Of a stretch of 64,000 nucleotides of DNA, positions 1-8,998 are shown piece after piece. A program made the position numbers and the translations under genes. This DNA is from Nitrososphaeria archaeon (GTDB lineage: Archaea; Thermoproteota; Nitrososphaeria; JACIWG01). Position 1 is the stretch's first letter. Every line of letters begins with the position of its first letter. The notes under the pieces were generated by a model that searched no databases, was not told the DNA's origin, and saw only the letters and a list, made by a program, of their open reading frames with translations. The stretch is from assembly GCA_029776065.1 (NCBI GenBank), contig JARVJP010000006.1, forward strand, positions 106,841 to 170,840, given 5' to 3'.

Positions 1-1
1 G

Positions 2-766
2 GTTGCGTTCTACCTAATAATACTTCTCATATTTATCGTTTGGCTTATTACGTCGATGATTCGAATAATCAGGGAGTATGAGCGAGTCGTCATATTCCGA
101 TTAGGCAGGTTGTTAGGCGCCAAAGGCCCAGGTGTAGTCTTCTTGATACCTTTCCTTGATAGGCCGAAGATCGTTGACCTTAGGCTAGTAACCTTCGACG
201 TACCAAAGCAGAGAATAATAACTGAAGACAACGTGACAGTGGATGTAGACGCGGTAGTCTACTTCAGAGTTGCTGACGCAGTCAACGCGATCTTGAAGGT
301 TAAAGAGTATACCCTTGCAACAAGCTTACTCGCGCAAACCACCTTGAGAGATGTCATAGGGCAGGTAGAATTCGACGAACTTCTAACGAAAAGAGACGAA
401 TTGAATAAGAAATTACAAACGATTCTTGACGAGATAACAGGGAACTGGGGCATCAAAGTCACAGCAGTAGCGATCCGTGACGCAGCAATACCAGAGAGCA
501 TGCAAAGGGCTATCGCAAAGCAGGCTGAAGCAGAACGTGAAAAGAGGAGCAGAATCATCATGGCAGAGGGAGAGCTATTAGCGGCGCAGAAGATGTCCGA
601 GGCCGCAGAATCGTATGCTAAAAACCCTGCTGCAATGAGACTTCGTGAGCTACAGACTTGGACAGAGATCGCTCGAGAAAAGAATTTAATAGTTGTGACC
701 GAGGGAAACATCGCTCAGGCGTTAACCGGAGTCGCACTAGCTAAGCAGGCTAAAGCAGAAAAATAG
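2..766 (+). CDS. Slipin (stomatin/prohibitin SPFH family), 5' end cut by window
   Basis: SPFH-domain membrane scaffold protein. The frame is open to the first base: a hydrophobic stretch (YLIILLIFIVWLI) precedes the internal Met at 56, so that Met is not the true start and the membrane anchor begins outside the window. The family pattern is clear: REYERVVIFRLGR, then GPGVVFLIPF, VDLR, VTVDVDAVVYFRV and an Ala/Glu-rich coiled-coil region (KQAEAEREKRSRI). Archaeal slipins are normally substrates and partners of NfeD-type proteases such as the one at 5387, but here about 4.6 kb separates the two. A T-rich run at 825-830 may end the transcript. Family identity is secure; the partner relation is inferred. 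Confidence 0.93.
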   Translation, partial: VAFYLIILLIFIVWLITSMIRIIREYERVVIFRLGRLLGAKGPGVVFLIPFLDRPKIVDLRLVTFDVPKQRIITEDNVTVDVDAVVYFRVADAVNAILKVKEYTLATSLLAQTTLRDVIGQVEFDELLTKRDELNKKLQTILDEITGNWGIKVTAVAIRDAAIPESMQRAIAKQAEAEREKRSRIIMAEGELLAAQKMSEAAESYAKNPAAMRLRELQTWTEIAREKNLIVVTEGNIAQALTGVALAKQAKAEK

Positions 767-882
767 TTAAATGTCTTTAGTACCGGCTACAAGTGCTATA
801 AATAGAAATTTAGCAAACGCCATATTTTTTAATTAGTTTACTCTAAGATTTATCCTTCTTGTGGAACGTAATGTACGCTAGG

Positions 883-1763
883 TCAACTAGTTAGACGCCA
901 ATCAGTTATTAGTCTAGAGTTATCATCGAAAAAGTATGCTTTCTTTATCTTGACTAATACGTCGTCTCCTGACTTTAGTGGGCTTTCGGGTTCAACTTTG
1001 ACTTTTGCCAAGGTCTCTTTAAACTTTAGGCTCAAAATAGTTTCACCTCCCCTTAATTCCCTTGTGTAGATGCTCGTTTTAATACCCATAGCTTTATTTG
1101 ATTTTGTAACTAAGAAATCTTCAGGCCTAACACCAAGGATTATATTTTGCCCAATCAAATTATCAGGCACAGTCACAGAAGATGGAATTACGTAGGAAAA
1201 ATCTTCTCCTTCAAATAGATATTGATTTTGAGTATCTTTAGCAATCTTCCCTTTGAAGAAATTGATCGAAGGACTTCCAACAAAGCTCGCAACAAACATA
1301 TCCACTGTATTATTATAGATATTTAAAGGTGTATCGTACTGAACAATTCGTCCTTTATTCATTAACGCGATCTTATTCGATAAAGTCATTGCTTCTATCT
1401 GATCATGTGTCACATAGATAAAGGTGGTTTGTACTTTTTCATGTATCTTTATCAATTCGGAGCGCATTTCTTCTCTTAACTTAGCGTCGATATTACTAAG
1501 TGGTTCGTCAAGTAAAAAAACGGTTGGCTGTCTAACTAATGCTCTAGCAAGAGCGACCCTTTGTTCCCCCCCCCCCCACTTAGTTCTGCAGGCATCCTTT
1601 CCAAAAGGTGTTCTATTTTTAAAAGTTCTGCATTTCTCTTCACTAATTCTCTAATCTCTGCCTCAGGCATCTTCTTTACTCTTAAATTGAACGCAATATT
1701 ATCATGCGCGTCCATATGTGGGTAGAGGGCATAGTCTTGGAAGACCATAGCGCCAATCTTCAT
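883..1763 (-). pseudogene. Broken sugar ABC-transporter ATPase (MalK/UgpC type)
   Basis: Two reading frames (1763-1536 and 1467-883, with the second frame open upstream to the C tract) together make the back two thirds of a MalK-type ATPase: Q-loop (MVFQDYALYPH), signature (LSGG), Walker B (FLLDEPLSNIDA), His switch (YVTHDQIEAMT) and a C-terminal TOBE region. The N-terminal 70 or so residues with the Walker A loop are missing; a stop lies just upstream of TIRE-MKIGAMVFQ. The signature is interrupted at a run of 12 G on the coding strand. Ten G would read LSGGGEQRVALARA, the canonical spacing; 12 G shifts the frame. An intact homologue starts at 63076. With both a 5' truncation and a frameshift this is probably a decayed paralogue. 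Confidence 0.85.
1566..1577. repeat. 12-base C/G homopolymer inside ABC ATPase signature
   Basis: Twelve consecutive C on the plus strand (G on the coding strand) sit exactly at the LSGG signature codons of the broken ATPase. Ten bases would keep the frame. It may be a slippage mutation, a phase-variable tract or a sequencing or assembly error. Confidence 0.8.
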
Positions 1764-2152
1764 TTCTCTTATTGTTTAGTAGGGCTCAACAAATAATTAA
1801 AGTTTTAACTAGATGGATCAAGTATTAAGACAAATAGATAATATAATCTTTTAATAAAACTGTTAGTTAAAGACAGCTTAGTATAAGGCTTCATTCTATC
1901 AATTCTGTCAAATAAGTAGCGCATATATGGTTATACAATTAAATGATGAACTTTCCAAAAAAGCAACGGAGAACCACTTAAAATGTATGGGATAAAAGAA
2001 TACACCGTACTTGAATAACCGGAAGTGTCAGATGCAAAAGACTTTAAAATGAGAAGAAGATAATAAAGTTTCAGATCTTATAAATTTAACTGATTTTATC
2101 AAACTAGTCAGATAAACATTTATAATCCAGCATTTTAAACATTATTCAGTAT
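1764..2152. other. AT-rich intergenic stretch with possible gene remnant
   Basis: No intact gene is seen. A short reading frame from ATG 1927 (MVIQLNDELSKKATE..., 22 codons) continues in shifted frames as YGIKEYTVLE and PEVSDAKDFKMRRR up to about 2062, which looks like a small gene with two frameshifts. A TATA-like element (tttataat, about 2119-2126) lies about 30 nt before the antitoxin start at 2153. The rest is featureless AT-rich DNA. Confidence 0.4.
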
Positions 2153-2395
2153 ATGTCTTTGACCATCGAAAGTCGCATAGGCAAAAAGCATACGATATAC
2201 CTTCCAAAACCTATAGTGGATGCTCTAAACTTAAAAGAAGGTGAGATGATCCTCGTAAGTGTCGATAAAAATTCTATAGTTATTGAAATTATAAGGGATC
2301 CCATCGAACTAGCGTTGTCAGGTAAAAAATTTGCCTCAATAGAACCCAAACAAATAGAGGAGGTTAGCCTTGAAGAACAGAAAAAATACACGTAA
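2153..2395 (+). CDS. AbrB/SpoVT-type antitoxin (VapB-like)
   Basis: Eighty-residue swapped-hairpin DNA-binding protein. The N-terminal core ESRIGKKHTIYLPKPIVDALNLKEGE is the AbrB fold pattern (target-strand, IYLPKPI, LKEGD-like turn); the acidic C-terminal tail probably binds the toxin. It overlaps the downstream PIN-domain gene by 26 nt, the usual antitoxin-toxin arrangement, so the two are co-translated. A TATA-like element about 30 nt upstream suggests a nearly leaderless transcript. It presumably represses its own promoter, as AbrB-type antitoxins do; no clear operator repeat could be fixed here. Confidence 0.85.
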   Translation: MSLTIESRIGKKHTIYLPKPIVDALNLKEGEMILVSVDKNSIVIEIIRDPIELALSGKKFASIEPKQIEEVSLEEQKKYT

Positions 2396-2828
2396 ATTAC
2401 TACTGGATACTTCATTCTTATTACCTACCTTTGGCATAGAAGTAGGAAATGAAGTACTTGAATGCTTAGCAAAACTTGCTGAAACAGAAACTGAAATCTA
2501 CTATTCCAACTTTAGCGTATTAGAATCCCTATGGATTGCCACAAAATATTTGAATAACCAACAATTTGATGAACAAAGATTTGATCTCGGACTAAAAAGT
2601 TTAATAGAAAGTCAAAGATATAAGTTGATCAAAGAAGATTCTAAAGTTTTTGAATACGCTCTAAAATTATATAGATTAGGCCATAAGGATATGATAGACA
2701 ATATCCTCTACTCTAATTCAATACGATTCGATAATAATTTTATGACAGTGGACGAAGAACTTAGAAAATTTATTCAAAATAGAAAATTAAACGATACACT
2801 TGTATTTCCCAAGGAAATTTTAAAATAA
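2370..2828 (+). CDS. PIN-domain protein, probable VapC-type toxin ribonuclease
   Basis: 152 residues starting at TTG 2370, supported by a GGAGGT ribosome site at 2359-2364 inside the antitoxin gene. PIN metal-binding acids are visible: LLLDTSFLL (Asp near residue 13), SVLESLWIA (Glu), GHKDMIDNILY (Asp) and a late Asp in MTVDEE. PIN toxins of this class cut RNA and are held inactive by the partner antitoxin. The substrate cannot be read from sequence. Codon use is AT-rich like the surrounding accessory DNA, in line with lateral spread of such modules. Confidence 0.85.
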   Translation: MKNRKNTRKLLLDTSFLLPTFGIEVGNEVLECLAKLAETETEIYYSNFSVLESLWIATKYLNNQQFDEQRFDLGLKSLIESQRYKLIKEDSKVFEYALKLYRLGHKDMIDNILYSNSIRFDNNFMTVDEELRKFIQNRKLNDTLVFPKEILK

Positions 2829-3331
2829 TATCAAGAAACCATATTCGCCCTTATTAAGTTTCTCTGTTATGCTTAGAATGCGAGTTAAGTAATCCACGCC
2901 TTAAATACCCCCTCAATAGAAAATTAAATATAAAAATTCTTTAAGGTATTGATATACATTATTGAAGCATTTTAAAATGGAATTATGATTACTAATAAGT
3001 GGATAAAAAGGATGTGTACACTTTCAGAAGATGAAAACTTATTTTCTTGATAAATTCTTTCAAACCACTTTTTTTATCCTTGAAAGATTGTAGGGTATTT
3101 TAAATGTTGTTATATTAAAAAACGATTTTTTATTTTATACATATTAATCTTTTCTCTTCTAACAACACACTTTCCTATGGAGAAATAATAAACATAGAAT
3201 TTTAAATTTAAAGTAGACTCAAATGATAGATCGTATTACATCCACAGCACCAATTTTCATTGTCTTATTGCATAGTAGAATTTAGTAAATAAAAGATTTA
3301 ATAAAAAAGGGGGGAAAGGGTGTTTATTACC
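2829..3331. other. AT-rich intergenic region, no gene seen
   Basis: About 500 bases of AT-rich DNA between the VapC-like gene and the 3' end of the metalloprotease gene. No open frame with a recognisable product, no RNA gene and no clear repeat was found. Homopolymer A and T runs are common and may serve as terminators for the genes converging on it. Confidence 0.6.
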
Positions 3332-5194
3332 TTAAGAACTTAAGAGAGGGTCAAATAAGGTTATTGTAGGCCCTTTATATGATGATTGCCAGTTACTCGA
3401 TTCTAATGGGATGTGTAGCTTTAAAGCTGCATCGACGATCTTATCGTATACTAACTTCATCTTTGTTACTGAACCATAATAATTCATATCTTGGTAGTCT
3501 TCTAATGCTGAAGTAGCTTTATCGTCAGCCCACTGTATCATACTAGCCACTTTGCCTGAATTTGGATTCTTAGATATCATGGCTAATATTTTATTGGCGT
3601 AGTTTAGATATGTTATTGTCATGTATCTGTACATAGAGTCTTTATTGAAAACCCCAAAGTGATATGTTATGTCGTGGTAGTTCATTACTGTGTAGCTGTG
3701 GTCTCCGACCCATGCAGCCTGACCTAATGCTGATTCAGCTTCGCCGTATACTGGGTCATAGCCATCATGAGGATGGGACATACCTAGATGGTGTCCTGTT
3801 TCATGGATTGTGGTTAACGTATAACCATACCCCACATTAGCCCAATATGGTGTATTGAATACTTGGACATATTCTTGAGTACCATCTAACCAGTTATCGT
3901 CAGCGAATCCTCCGAGACCGAACTGGACACCCATTTGTTCATCATCCACTGCGTAAGCGAATATTGGGACACTATAGTCTGCCTGAGAGCCTTCAACTGT
4001 TGTTAAGAATTTGAAGAGTTGGTCCTTGTAGTATAAGTGGAAATCAATGCCGTAGGATGCAGCCCACCAATATGGCGATTTACGCCCAAATATTGAATAT
4101 GGATTGCCAGATGCGAAGTTTGCAAAGGCTTTGTTTAGTACAGGATATTTCATGAGCTGGCGATCTTGGAATGAAACAGAAAAGTCTAAATATGGTTCGA
4201 AGTCTTCATAAGATTCTTCTACAATGCTAGGGTTAAACCAGTCTGATCCGATATACATGGAAGAATTCTCGAACATATTTACATCAAATTGTATATGCTG
4301 AGGGAGAAGTGGTGGTTGTAAGTATGTTGGGTATAATGGTGAAGGTGTGAACAACATGTCAACTCCTACGAACCTAGCGATCTTCGCCAGTCTTTCAGTT
4401 AGATCAGTCCGATACCCACCATATACATCAAATTCCCAGATCGGTCTGACCCCTGACTCGTAAGTTTTTGTAGAGGTTTCGAATAGGAATCTATCCGGAC
4501 CTGCTGAAAGGTCTAGGAACCATGTTCGCCCAAACTGGCCTCCCCAACCAGTCATCTGTCTGGAACCATATGCCCCGAATACAACACCTGTGTCGGGGTC
4601 AGGTTCATCAACAAACCAATAGCTATGCGGGAAGTAGTTGTCAAGACCGTTGATGAAGAAGATTGTATACTGGTTTACTGCGTCGATCCCTAAACTATCA
4701 GCGTTCTCCTCAAGCCATAACTCTACGGATGGTGCGTCTACATAATAATTACTTCCTTCGATCGTAAAACCAGCTCTTTCTTCCGTTGAAAGACCATTGT
4801 ACCAAATCTGGCGAGAATAGAGAGGACCTTCAATACTCACAGTTGGGATGTATTCAAAAAGGTTTTCAGCGAAAGATGTTGGAGCAAACACCAAGTTATA
4901 GTCAAAATTGAAAACTAGTCCCAAAGGTTCTGTGACACCGTACCATGACCTAGATCTTATAATTGTAGAATAGTCCGGGAGCTGCCAGCTTAAGAAAACA
5001 CTTTCATCTATCCACGAAGGGTCAAAGCCGACAAACACGACGTTGATTTGTAGATCTTGCTCTATTGTCGCAGGAATACCCGGAGTTAATGTTGTAAGGC
5101 TACTTGCTTGCACAGGGAAGAAACCAAGGTTCAAAGAGAAAGTTAGTATCAATATGATTAGAGTAACAGTCACATGTTTAATCTTCTTTTCCAT
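3332..5194 (-). CDS. Secreted metzincin-like zinc metalloprotease
   Basis: About 620 residues. The start is taken at ATG 5194 (MEKKIKHV) because AGAGGT lies 8 nt before it; an in-frame TTG at 5224 would add ten charged residues before the signal peptide. Residues 1-31 are a Sec signal peptide (basic start, long hydrophobic core, VQAS). The zinc site HETGHHLGMSH begins at residue 464 and matches HExxHxxGxxH; a Met-turn (YTVMNYHD, Met about 504) follows at the spacing expected for metzincins. The 430 residues before the catalytic motif show no domain I recognise and are rich in Tyr, Trp and Phe. It acts outside the membrane; the substrate is unknown. It stands alone between divergent neighbours. 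Confidence 0.82.
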   Translation of the reverse strand: MEKKIKHVTVTLIILILTFSLNLGFFPVQASSLTTLTPGIPATIEQDLQINVVFVGFDPSWIDESVFLSWQLPDYSTIIRSRSWYGVTEPLGLVFNFDYNLVFAPTSFAENLFEYIPTVSIEGPLYSRQIWYNGLSTEERAGFTIEGSNYYVDAPSVELWLEENADSLGIDAVNQYTIFFINGLDNYFPHSYWFVDEPDPDTGVVFGAYGSRQMTGWGGQFGRTWFLDLSAGPDRFLFETSTKTYESGVRPIWEFDVYGGYRTDLTERLAKIARFVGVDMLFTPSPLYPTYLQPPLLPQHIQFDVNMFENSSMYIGSDWFNPSIVEESYEDFEPYLDFSVSFQDRQLMKYPVLNKAFANFASGNPYSIFGRKSPYWWAASYGIDFHLYYKDQLFKFLTTVEGSQADYSVPIFAYAVDDEQMGVQFGLGGFADDNWLDGTQEYVQVFNTPYWANVGYGYTLTTIHETGHHLGMSHPHDGYDPVYGEAESALGQAAWVGDHSYTVMNYHDITYHFGVFNKDSMYRYMTITYLNYANKILAMISKNPNSGKVASMIQWADDKATSALEDYQDMNYYGSVTKMKLVYDKIVDAALKLHIPLESSNWQSSYKGPTITLFDPLLSS

Positions 5195-5386
5195 GTTTTT
5201 ACCTCTAGTTAAGGAATGTGCCAAATCTATTTAAAGTTTCAGAAGAATTTTAACCTATAATATGCAGATCTTTAATTAAAATTACCATTTCAAGAATTAT
5301 CTGCGAAGTAAAAAATTGGTATTTAAAGATTTTAATAGCACAGAGAAGCCTTAAATAAATGAATCAAGTCATTATAATATCGATCT

Positions 5387-6694
5387 ATGAGCAAGACGAG
5401 TCTCTACTTAATGTTGACATGTATCGCTTTAGCCTTTGCTCTATTAATCCCACAAGCTTACACCGAGTCTAGTGAGACTGTGATCGTTTACACCGATGTC
5501 TCAGGATATATTTCGGTTGCAACTGTAGAACAAATAAAGAATGTGATATCGTATGCTGAAAATATCAGGGCGAAGGCTGTTATTCTAAGAATGAACACTT
5601 TGGGCGGATCTGCAGACGCGATGCTTCAAATAACGGATGCGATCCTTCTATCCGAAGTCCCTGTGATAGGGTACGTTCACCCACATGCGGCTCAAGCACT
5701 TTCAGCCGGCACCTACATCCTCATGGCAACGGATTACGCGGTTATGGCCCCTTATGCTACAATCGGATCAGCTCAACCCGTTTTAGGCTCTGAGCCAACT
5801 CGTGAACCAAAGTATGTGAACTTCTACAAGGAGAAGATGATTTCATATGCAGCTATACATGGAAGAAATCAGACGGCTGCAGAGCATTTTGTCACAGAGA
5901 ACTTAAATGTAGACGCGTATGAAGCTAAGAGATTAAATGTAATTGAAGCGGTAGAGGGCGATATAGATCAACTCCTATTGAACGCAAATGGTAAGGGTGT
6001 GAAAAGGTTCGATAGAACCTTCATCTTGGAAACAGCTAATGCTAAACTAGTTTATTTCGAGAAGGCGATCAGCGTTCAAATCCTAGGTTACGTTACCGAC
6101 CCAGTTGTTTCGAGCCTACTGTTGTCGATAGGGATTATGGGCATTCTGATAGGGCTATCGACCCCTGGGATAGGCGCGGAGGTTGTCGGCGCAATAATGT
6201 TACTTCTCGGGTTGATTGGATTCGGGCTCAACTTAAACCTTGTCTCAGGGATCCTCGTCATAATGGGCATGGTTTTATTTGTCGTCGAACTGAAAAAGGG
6301 TGCTCACGGGGTTGCGGCGATACTAGGGACAATTGCGATTACACTTGGTTTTGCCTTGACGATTTCTAACCCGTTCTACCCTACTCTAATACAGTCGGAG
6401 TGGGTTGTGAAGACACTTTTTATTGTGGTGTCTGCCACTGGGACGATAGGGTTGATTCTTACATTCATTATTGTCAAGGCCATAGCTAACATTCTCAGGA
6501 GAAAGCCTGTGGAATGGCTTCCCTCAGGAGAAGGAAAGGCGCTAGACGACATTAGCCCAGATAAGGTAGGGTTTATTCTGATAGGTGGGGAATATTGGCA
6601 GGCGACAAGTGATGAGGATATTAAAAGTGGAGATGTTGTGGTCGTTACTGGCAGGAGGGAACGTATCTTACAGGTTAAGAAGAAGGTTGGTTAA
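5387..6694 (+). CDS. NfeD-type membrane serine protease (ClpP class)
   Basis: 435 residues: signal peptide (1-26), ClpP/crotonase-fold protease domain (about 30-210), several membrane segments (about 228-370) and a C-terminal OB-fold NfeD domain (about 375-435). Ser106 in LSAGTYI aligns with the catalytic Ser of archaeal 1510-type proteases, and Lys148/Lys150 in FYKEKM lie at the distance of the catalytic Lys. The known relatives cut the C-terminal hydrophobic region of slipin, so the slipin at the window start is a candidate substrate, although it is not adjacent. The stop overlaps the end of the convergent glycerate kinase gene by a few bases. Confidence 0.88.
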   Translation: MSKTSLYLMLTCIALAFALLIPQAYTESSETVIVYTDVSGYISVATVEQIKNVISYAENIRAKAVILRMNTLGGSADAMLQITDAILLSEVPVIGYVHPHAAQALSAGTYILMATDYAVMAPYATIGSAQPVLGSEPTREPKYVNFYKEKMISYAAIHGRNQTAAEHFVTENLNVDAYEAKRLNVIEAVEGDIDQLLLNANGKGVKRFDRTFILETANAKLVYFEKAISVQILGYVTDPVVSSLLLSIGIMGILIGLSTPGIGAEVVGAIMLLLGLIGFGLNLNLVSGILVIMGMVLFVVELKKGAHGVAAILGTIAITLGFALTISNPFYPTLIQSEWVVKTLFIVVSATGTIGLILTFIIVKAIANILRRKPVEWLPSGEGKALDDISPDKVGFILIGGEYWQATSDEDIKSGDVVVVTGRRERILQVKKKVG

Positions 6695-8040
6695 GGGAGC
6701 ACGATTAAGAAGGAGAGGTCGTTGACGTTTGTCCCCGTTGGGCCTGTTATTATCAAGCCTCCAACTTGTTTGAAGAAGGTGTTTGAATCATTATCTTCAA
6801 GGTATTTGTTTGGATAAAGCCCCTTCTCCAATGCTCTTTGGAAAGTGGTGCCGTCTACGATCGCACCTGCTGCATCACTATTACCATCCACACCGTCACT
6901 TCCAAACGAGACAAACTTAACATTTTGTAGGCCCTTGATGGCGATCAAGGTAGAAAGCGCTACTTCTTGGTTTCTTCCACCCCTACCCTTTCCTCTGAGG
7001 GTGACGGTCGTTTCTCCTCCAAAGAAGACAGAGCAAGGAGGCTTTAATGGTAGATGTTCTCTTACAATCTGTTTTGCTATTGCAGCGATGACCTTGCCGA
7101 CTTCCCTCGCTTCCCCCTCGAGGTAGGAGGTTAGTATCATAGCCTTTAGCCCAGCTGACTCAGCCTTCTTCGCCATCGAAGTCAAAGCCTTCATGTTGTT
7201 TGCAACGACCATGTTTGTCACATTCTCGAATATCTTGTCATTCGGTTTAGGTGTTTCAGCCACTCTCCCTTCTAGCCCTAGATGTGTTCTATTCAGTATA
7301 TTGTTAGGCACATTCTCTAGAATTTGGTACCTCTCGAATACGTTCAATACTTCTTTGAAAGTTGTCGGGTCAGGAGCCGTTGGACCTGATGCTATAGAAC
7401 TAGGATCATCTCCTACAACATCAGATAAGATCAGGCTTAGGACATGAGCAGGATAGATCAGTTTTGCCAACTGACCACCTTTCACTGCGGAGATATGTTT
7501 TCTGATGCAATTGATCTCTTGTATCGTGGGACCTGCTGCGAGTAAGATTCTTGTCATTTCTTGCTTGTCTCGTAGTGTTATCCCCTCAGCGGGGAGGGTG
7601 AACAAAGCTGAGCCACCACCAGATACCAAGCAAACAACTAAATCTTTCTTGGATAGTTGTTCGACATATGAAAGAACCTTTCTGACCGATCTTACGTTGA
7701 GCTCTGTAGGCACAGGGTGCGTGCCTTCGAGTACCTCGATCTTCTTTAAAGCAGAGCTCTTCACCGAACCATGTGGCACGATGATCGCACCACCAGAGAT
7801 TCTTTCGATTAAGGATTCTTCGCACGCTAAAGCCATATTGTAACTTGCTTTCCCAAAGCCTATGACTACAATGTTGCTATATTTCTCTATCTGTTTGGAG
7901 ACCTTTGATAACGTCTGTAGGACAGAAAGGTAGGGGTTAGACGCCTCAAGCCCTTCCTTTACGATTTCCAATGAAAGCTTGTTTATGGGGTCTGTGGCGA
8001 GCTCTGACCAGTTTAAGACCTTATAGCCCATCTTGATCAC
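6691..8040 (-). CDS. Glycerate kinase (glycerate 2-kinase, MOFRL family)
   Basis: 449 residues. This family phosphorylates D-glycerate to 2-phosphoglycerate in the cytoplasm. Visible signatures: VVIGFGKASYNMA near the N-terminus, CLVSGGGSALF, LILSDVVGDDPSSIASGPTAPD and the C-terminal MOFRL domain with GRGGRNQEVALS and SDGVDGNSDAAGA. It starts with GTG 8040, overlapping the stop of the upstream isomerase-like gene (GTGA), so the two are translationally coupled; ATG 8031 is the alternative start. With the hydroxypyruvate-reductase-like gene at 9444 it outlines a hydroxypyruvate to glycerate to 2-phosphoglycerate route. Confidence 0.9.
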   Translation of the reverse strand: MIKMGYKVLNWSELATDPINKLSLEIVKEGLEASNPYLSVLQTLSKVSKQIEKYSNIVVIGFGKASYNMALACEESLIERISGGAIIVPHGSVKSSALKKIEVLEGTHPVPTELNVRSVRKVLSYVEQLSKKDLVVCLVSGGGSALFTLPAEGITLRDKQEMTRILLAAGPTIQEINCIRKHISAVKGGQLAKLIYPAHVLSLILSDVVGDDPSSIASGPTAPDPTTFKEVLNVFERYQILENVPNNILNRTHLGLEGRVAETPKPNDKIFENVTNMVVANNMKALTSMAKKAESAGLKAMILTSYLEGEAREVGKVIAAIAKQIVREHLPLKPPCSVFFGGETTVTLRGKGRGGRNQEVALSTLIAIKGLQNVKFVSFGSDGVDGNSDAAGAIVDGTTFQRALEKGLYPNKYLEDNDSNTFFKQVGGLIITGPTGTNVNDLSFLIVLP

Positions 8041-8870
8041 ATGGTGACTCTCTTAAGGAGACCTATTGAAGCTATAGCCGCATCGTTTTGCGAAGGCTTT
8101 GGCAAACATTCTGTAGTCAGCCATCCCCTATAATCTATCTTCCTAAGTGTGCGTATTATTTCTGCGAAGTCGAGGTGGCCGTATCCAAGGGGCCATCTGT
8201 TACTGTCGGATACCTTTATGTGCCATATCTTGTCCTTAGCTGATTCTATAGGTTCTCTTAAGTTCCGTTCCTCTATATTCATGTGAAAGGTGTTCGGGGC
8301 TATACCAATGTTCTCCAAGTTCATCTTCTTTATAATTTCATAAGCATCAGATATCGTGTTAATGTAGCTCGTCTCATACCTATTTATTGGCTCTATGAGA
8401 ACCTTCACATTCAAGTCCCTTGCGTTCTTGTCCAATATTTTCAATGATGCTTGCATCCAAATCATTGACTTTTCATCGCCAGCGATTCTTCCCCTCAGAA
8501 GACCGATCATAAGAGGGGCTTCTAAAGTATTTGAGACAGAGAGACCCGCTATTGCTATGTTTAATGCCCTAGCCCTTATAGCGGCATTGTTACTGATTAG
8601 TGAGTAATCTAAAAGAGTGTTGTAGTGGCATGTGGTGATGTCGGATACTTCCATCTGATAACTTGAAAGTATTTCCTTTCCTTTGTTCACTAAGAGGTCC
8701 ATATTGAACATTAAAGGAAGAGATACGCCATTATACCCAATTTCTTTTAGAAAGGAAATCGCGTTCTCAAACACTTTTGCATCTTCTATTTCCTTGAAGA
8801 TGTTCTTTAAGCAGTAACCATAAGACTCGGAGATCGTAATGCTAAACTTGTACAAGAGTAACCAAAACAT
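8037..8870 (-). CDS. TIM-barrel sugar isomerase/epimerase-like protein (AP endonuclease 2 fold)
   Basis: 277 residues of the xylose isomerase-like TIM barrel superfamily, closest in pattern to hydroxypyruvate isomerases and ketose 3-epimerases. Likely metal ligands: Glu in VLIEPINRYE, His in WHIKVSDSNR and Glu in TTECLP. The position that is Asp in the epimerase motif DTFHMN is Asn here (APNTFHMNIEE), so metal binding may be altered. It overlaps the glycerate kinase gene by 4 nt and is first in that two-gene operon, so a substrate such as hydroxypyruvate/tartronate semialdehyde or a ketose is plausible. The exact reaction cannot be assigned. Confidence 0.78.
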   Translation of the reverse strand: MFWLLLYKFSITISESYGYCLKNIFKEIEDAKVFENAISFLKEIGYNGVSLPLMFNMDLLVNKGKEILSSYQMEVSDITTCHYNTLLDYSLISNNAAIRARALNIAIAGLSVSNTLEAPLMIGLLRGRIAGDEKSMIWMQASLKILDKNARDLNVKVLIEPINRYETSYINTISDAYEIIKKMNLENIGIAPNTFHMNIEERNLREPIESAKDKIWHIKVSDSNRWPLGYGHLDFAEIIRTLRKIDYRGWLTTECLPKPSQNDAAIASIGLLKRVTM

Positions 8871-8998
8871 ATGGGTCCACCATGAATATAAATATTAAAA
8901 ATTTGGAATAGACACTTCAACACCAGTTGCCTTTTCATGAAACCAAAAAAATAACCAGTTTAAAGTTAATATATCTGGCCAAAAGAAACTTTAGAACC

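Noticed and set aside
259..711. 150-codon open frame on the minus strand
   Set aside because: Antisense to the slipin gene, with Ser/Ala-rich translation typical of shadow frames.
2829..3331. Possible small RNA or gene in the 500-base AT-rich gap
   Set aside because: No open frame, stable GC helix or promoter-terminator pair could be supported.
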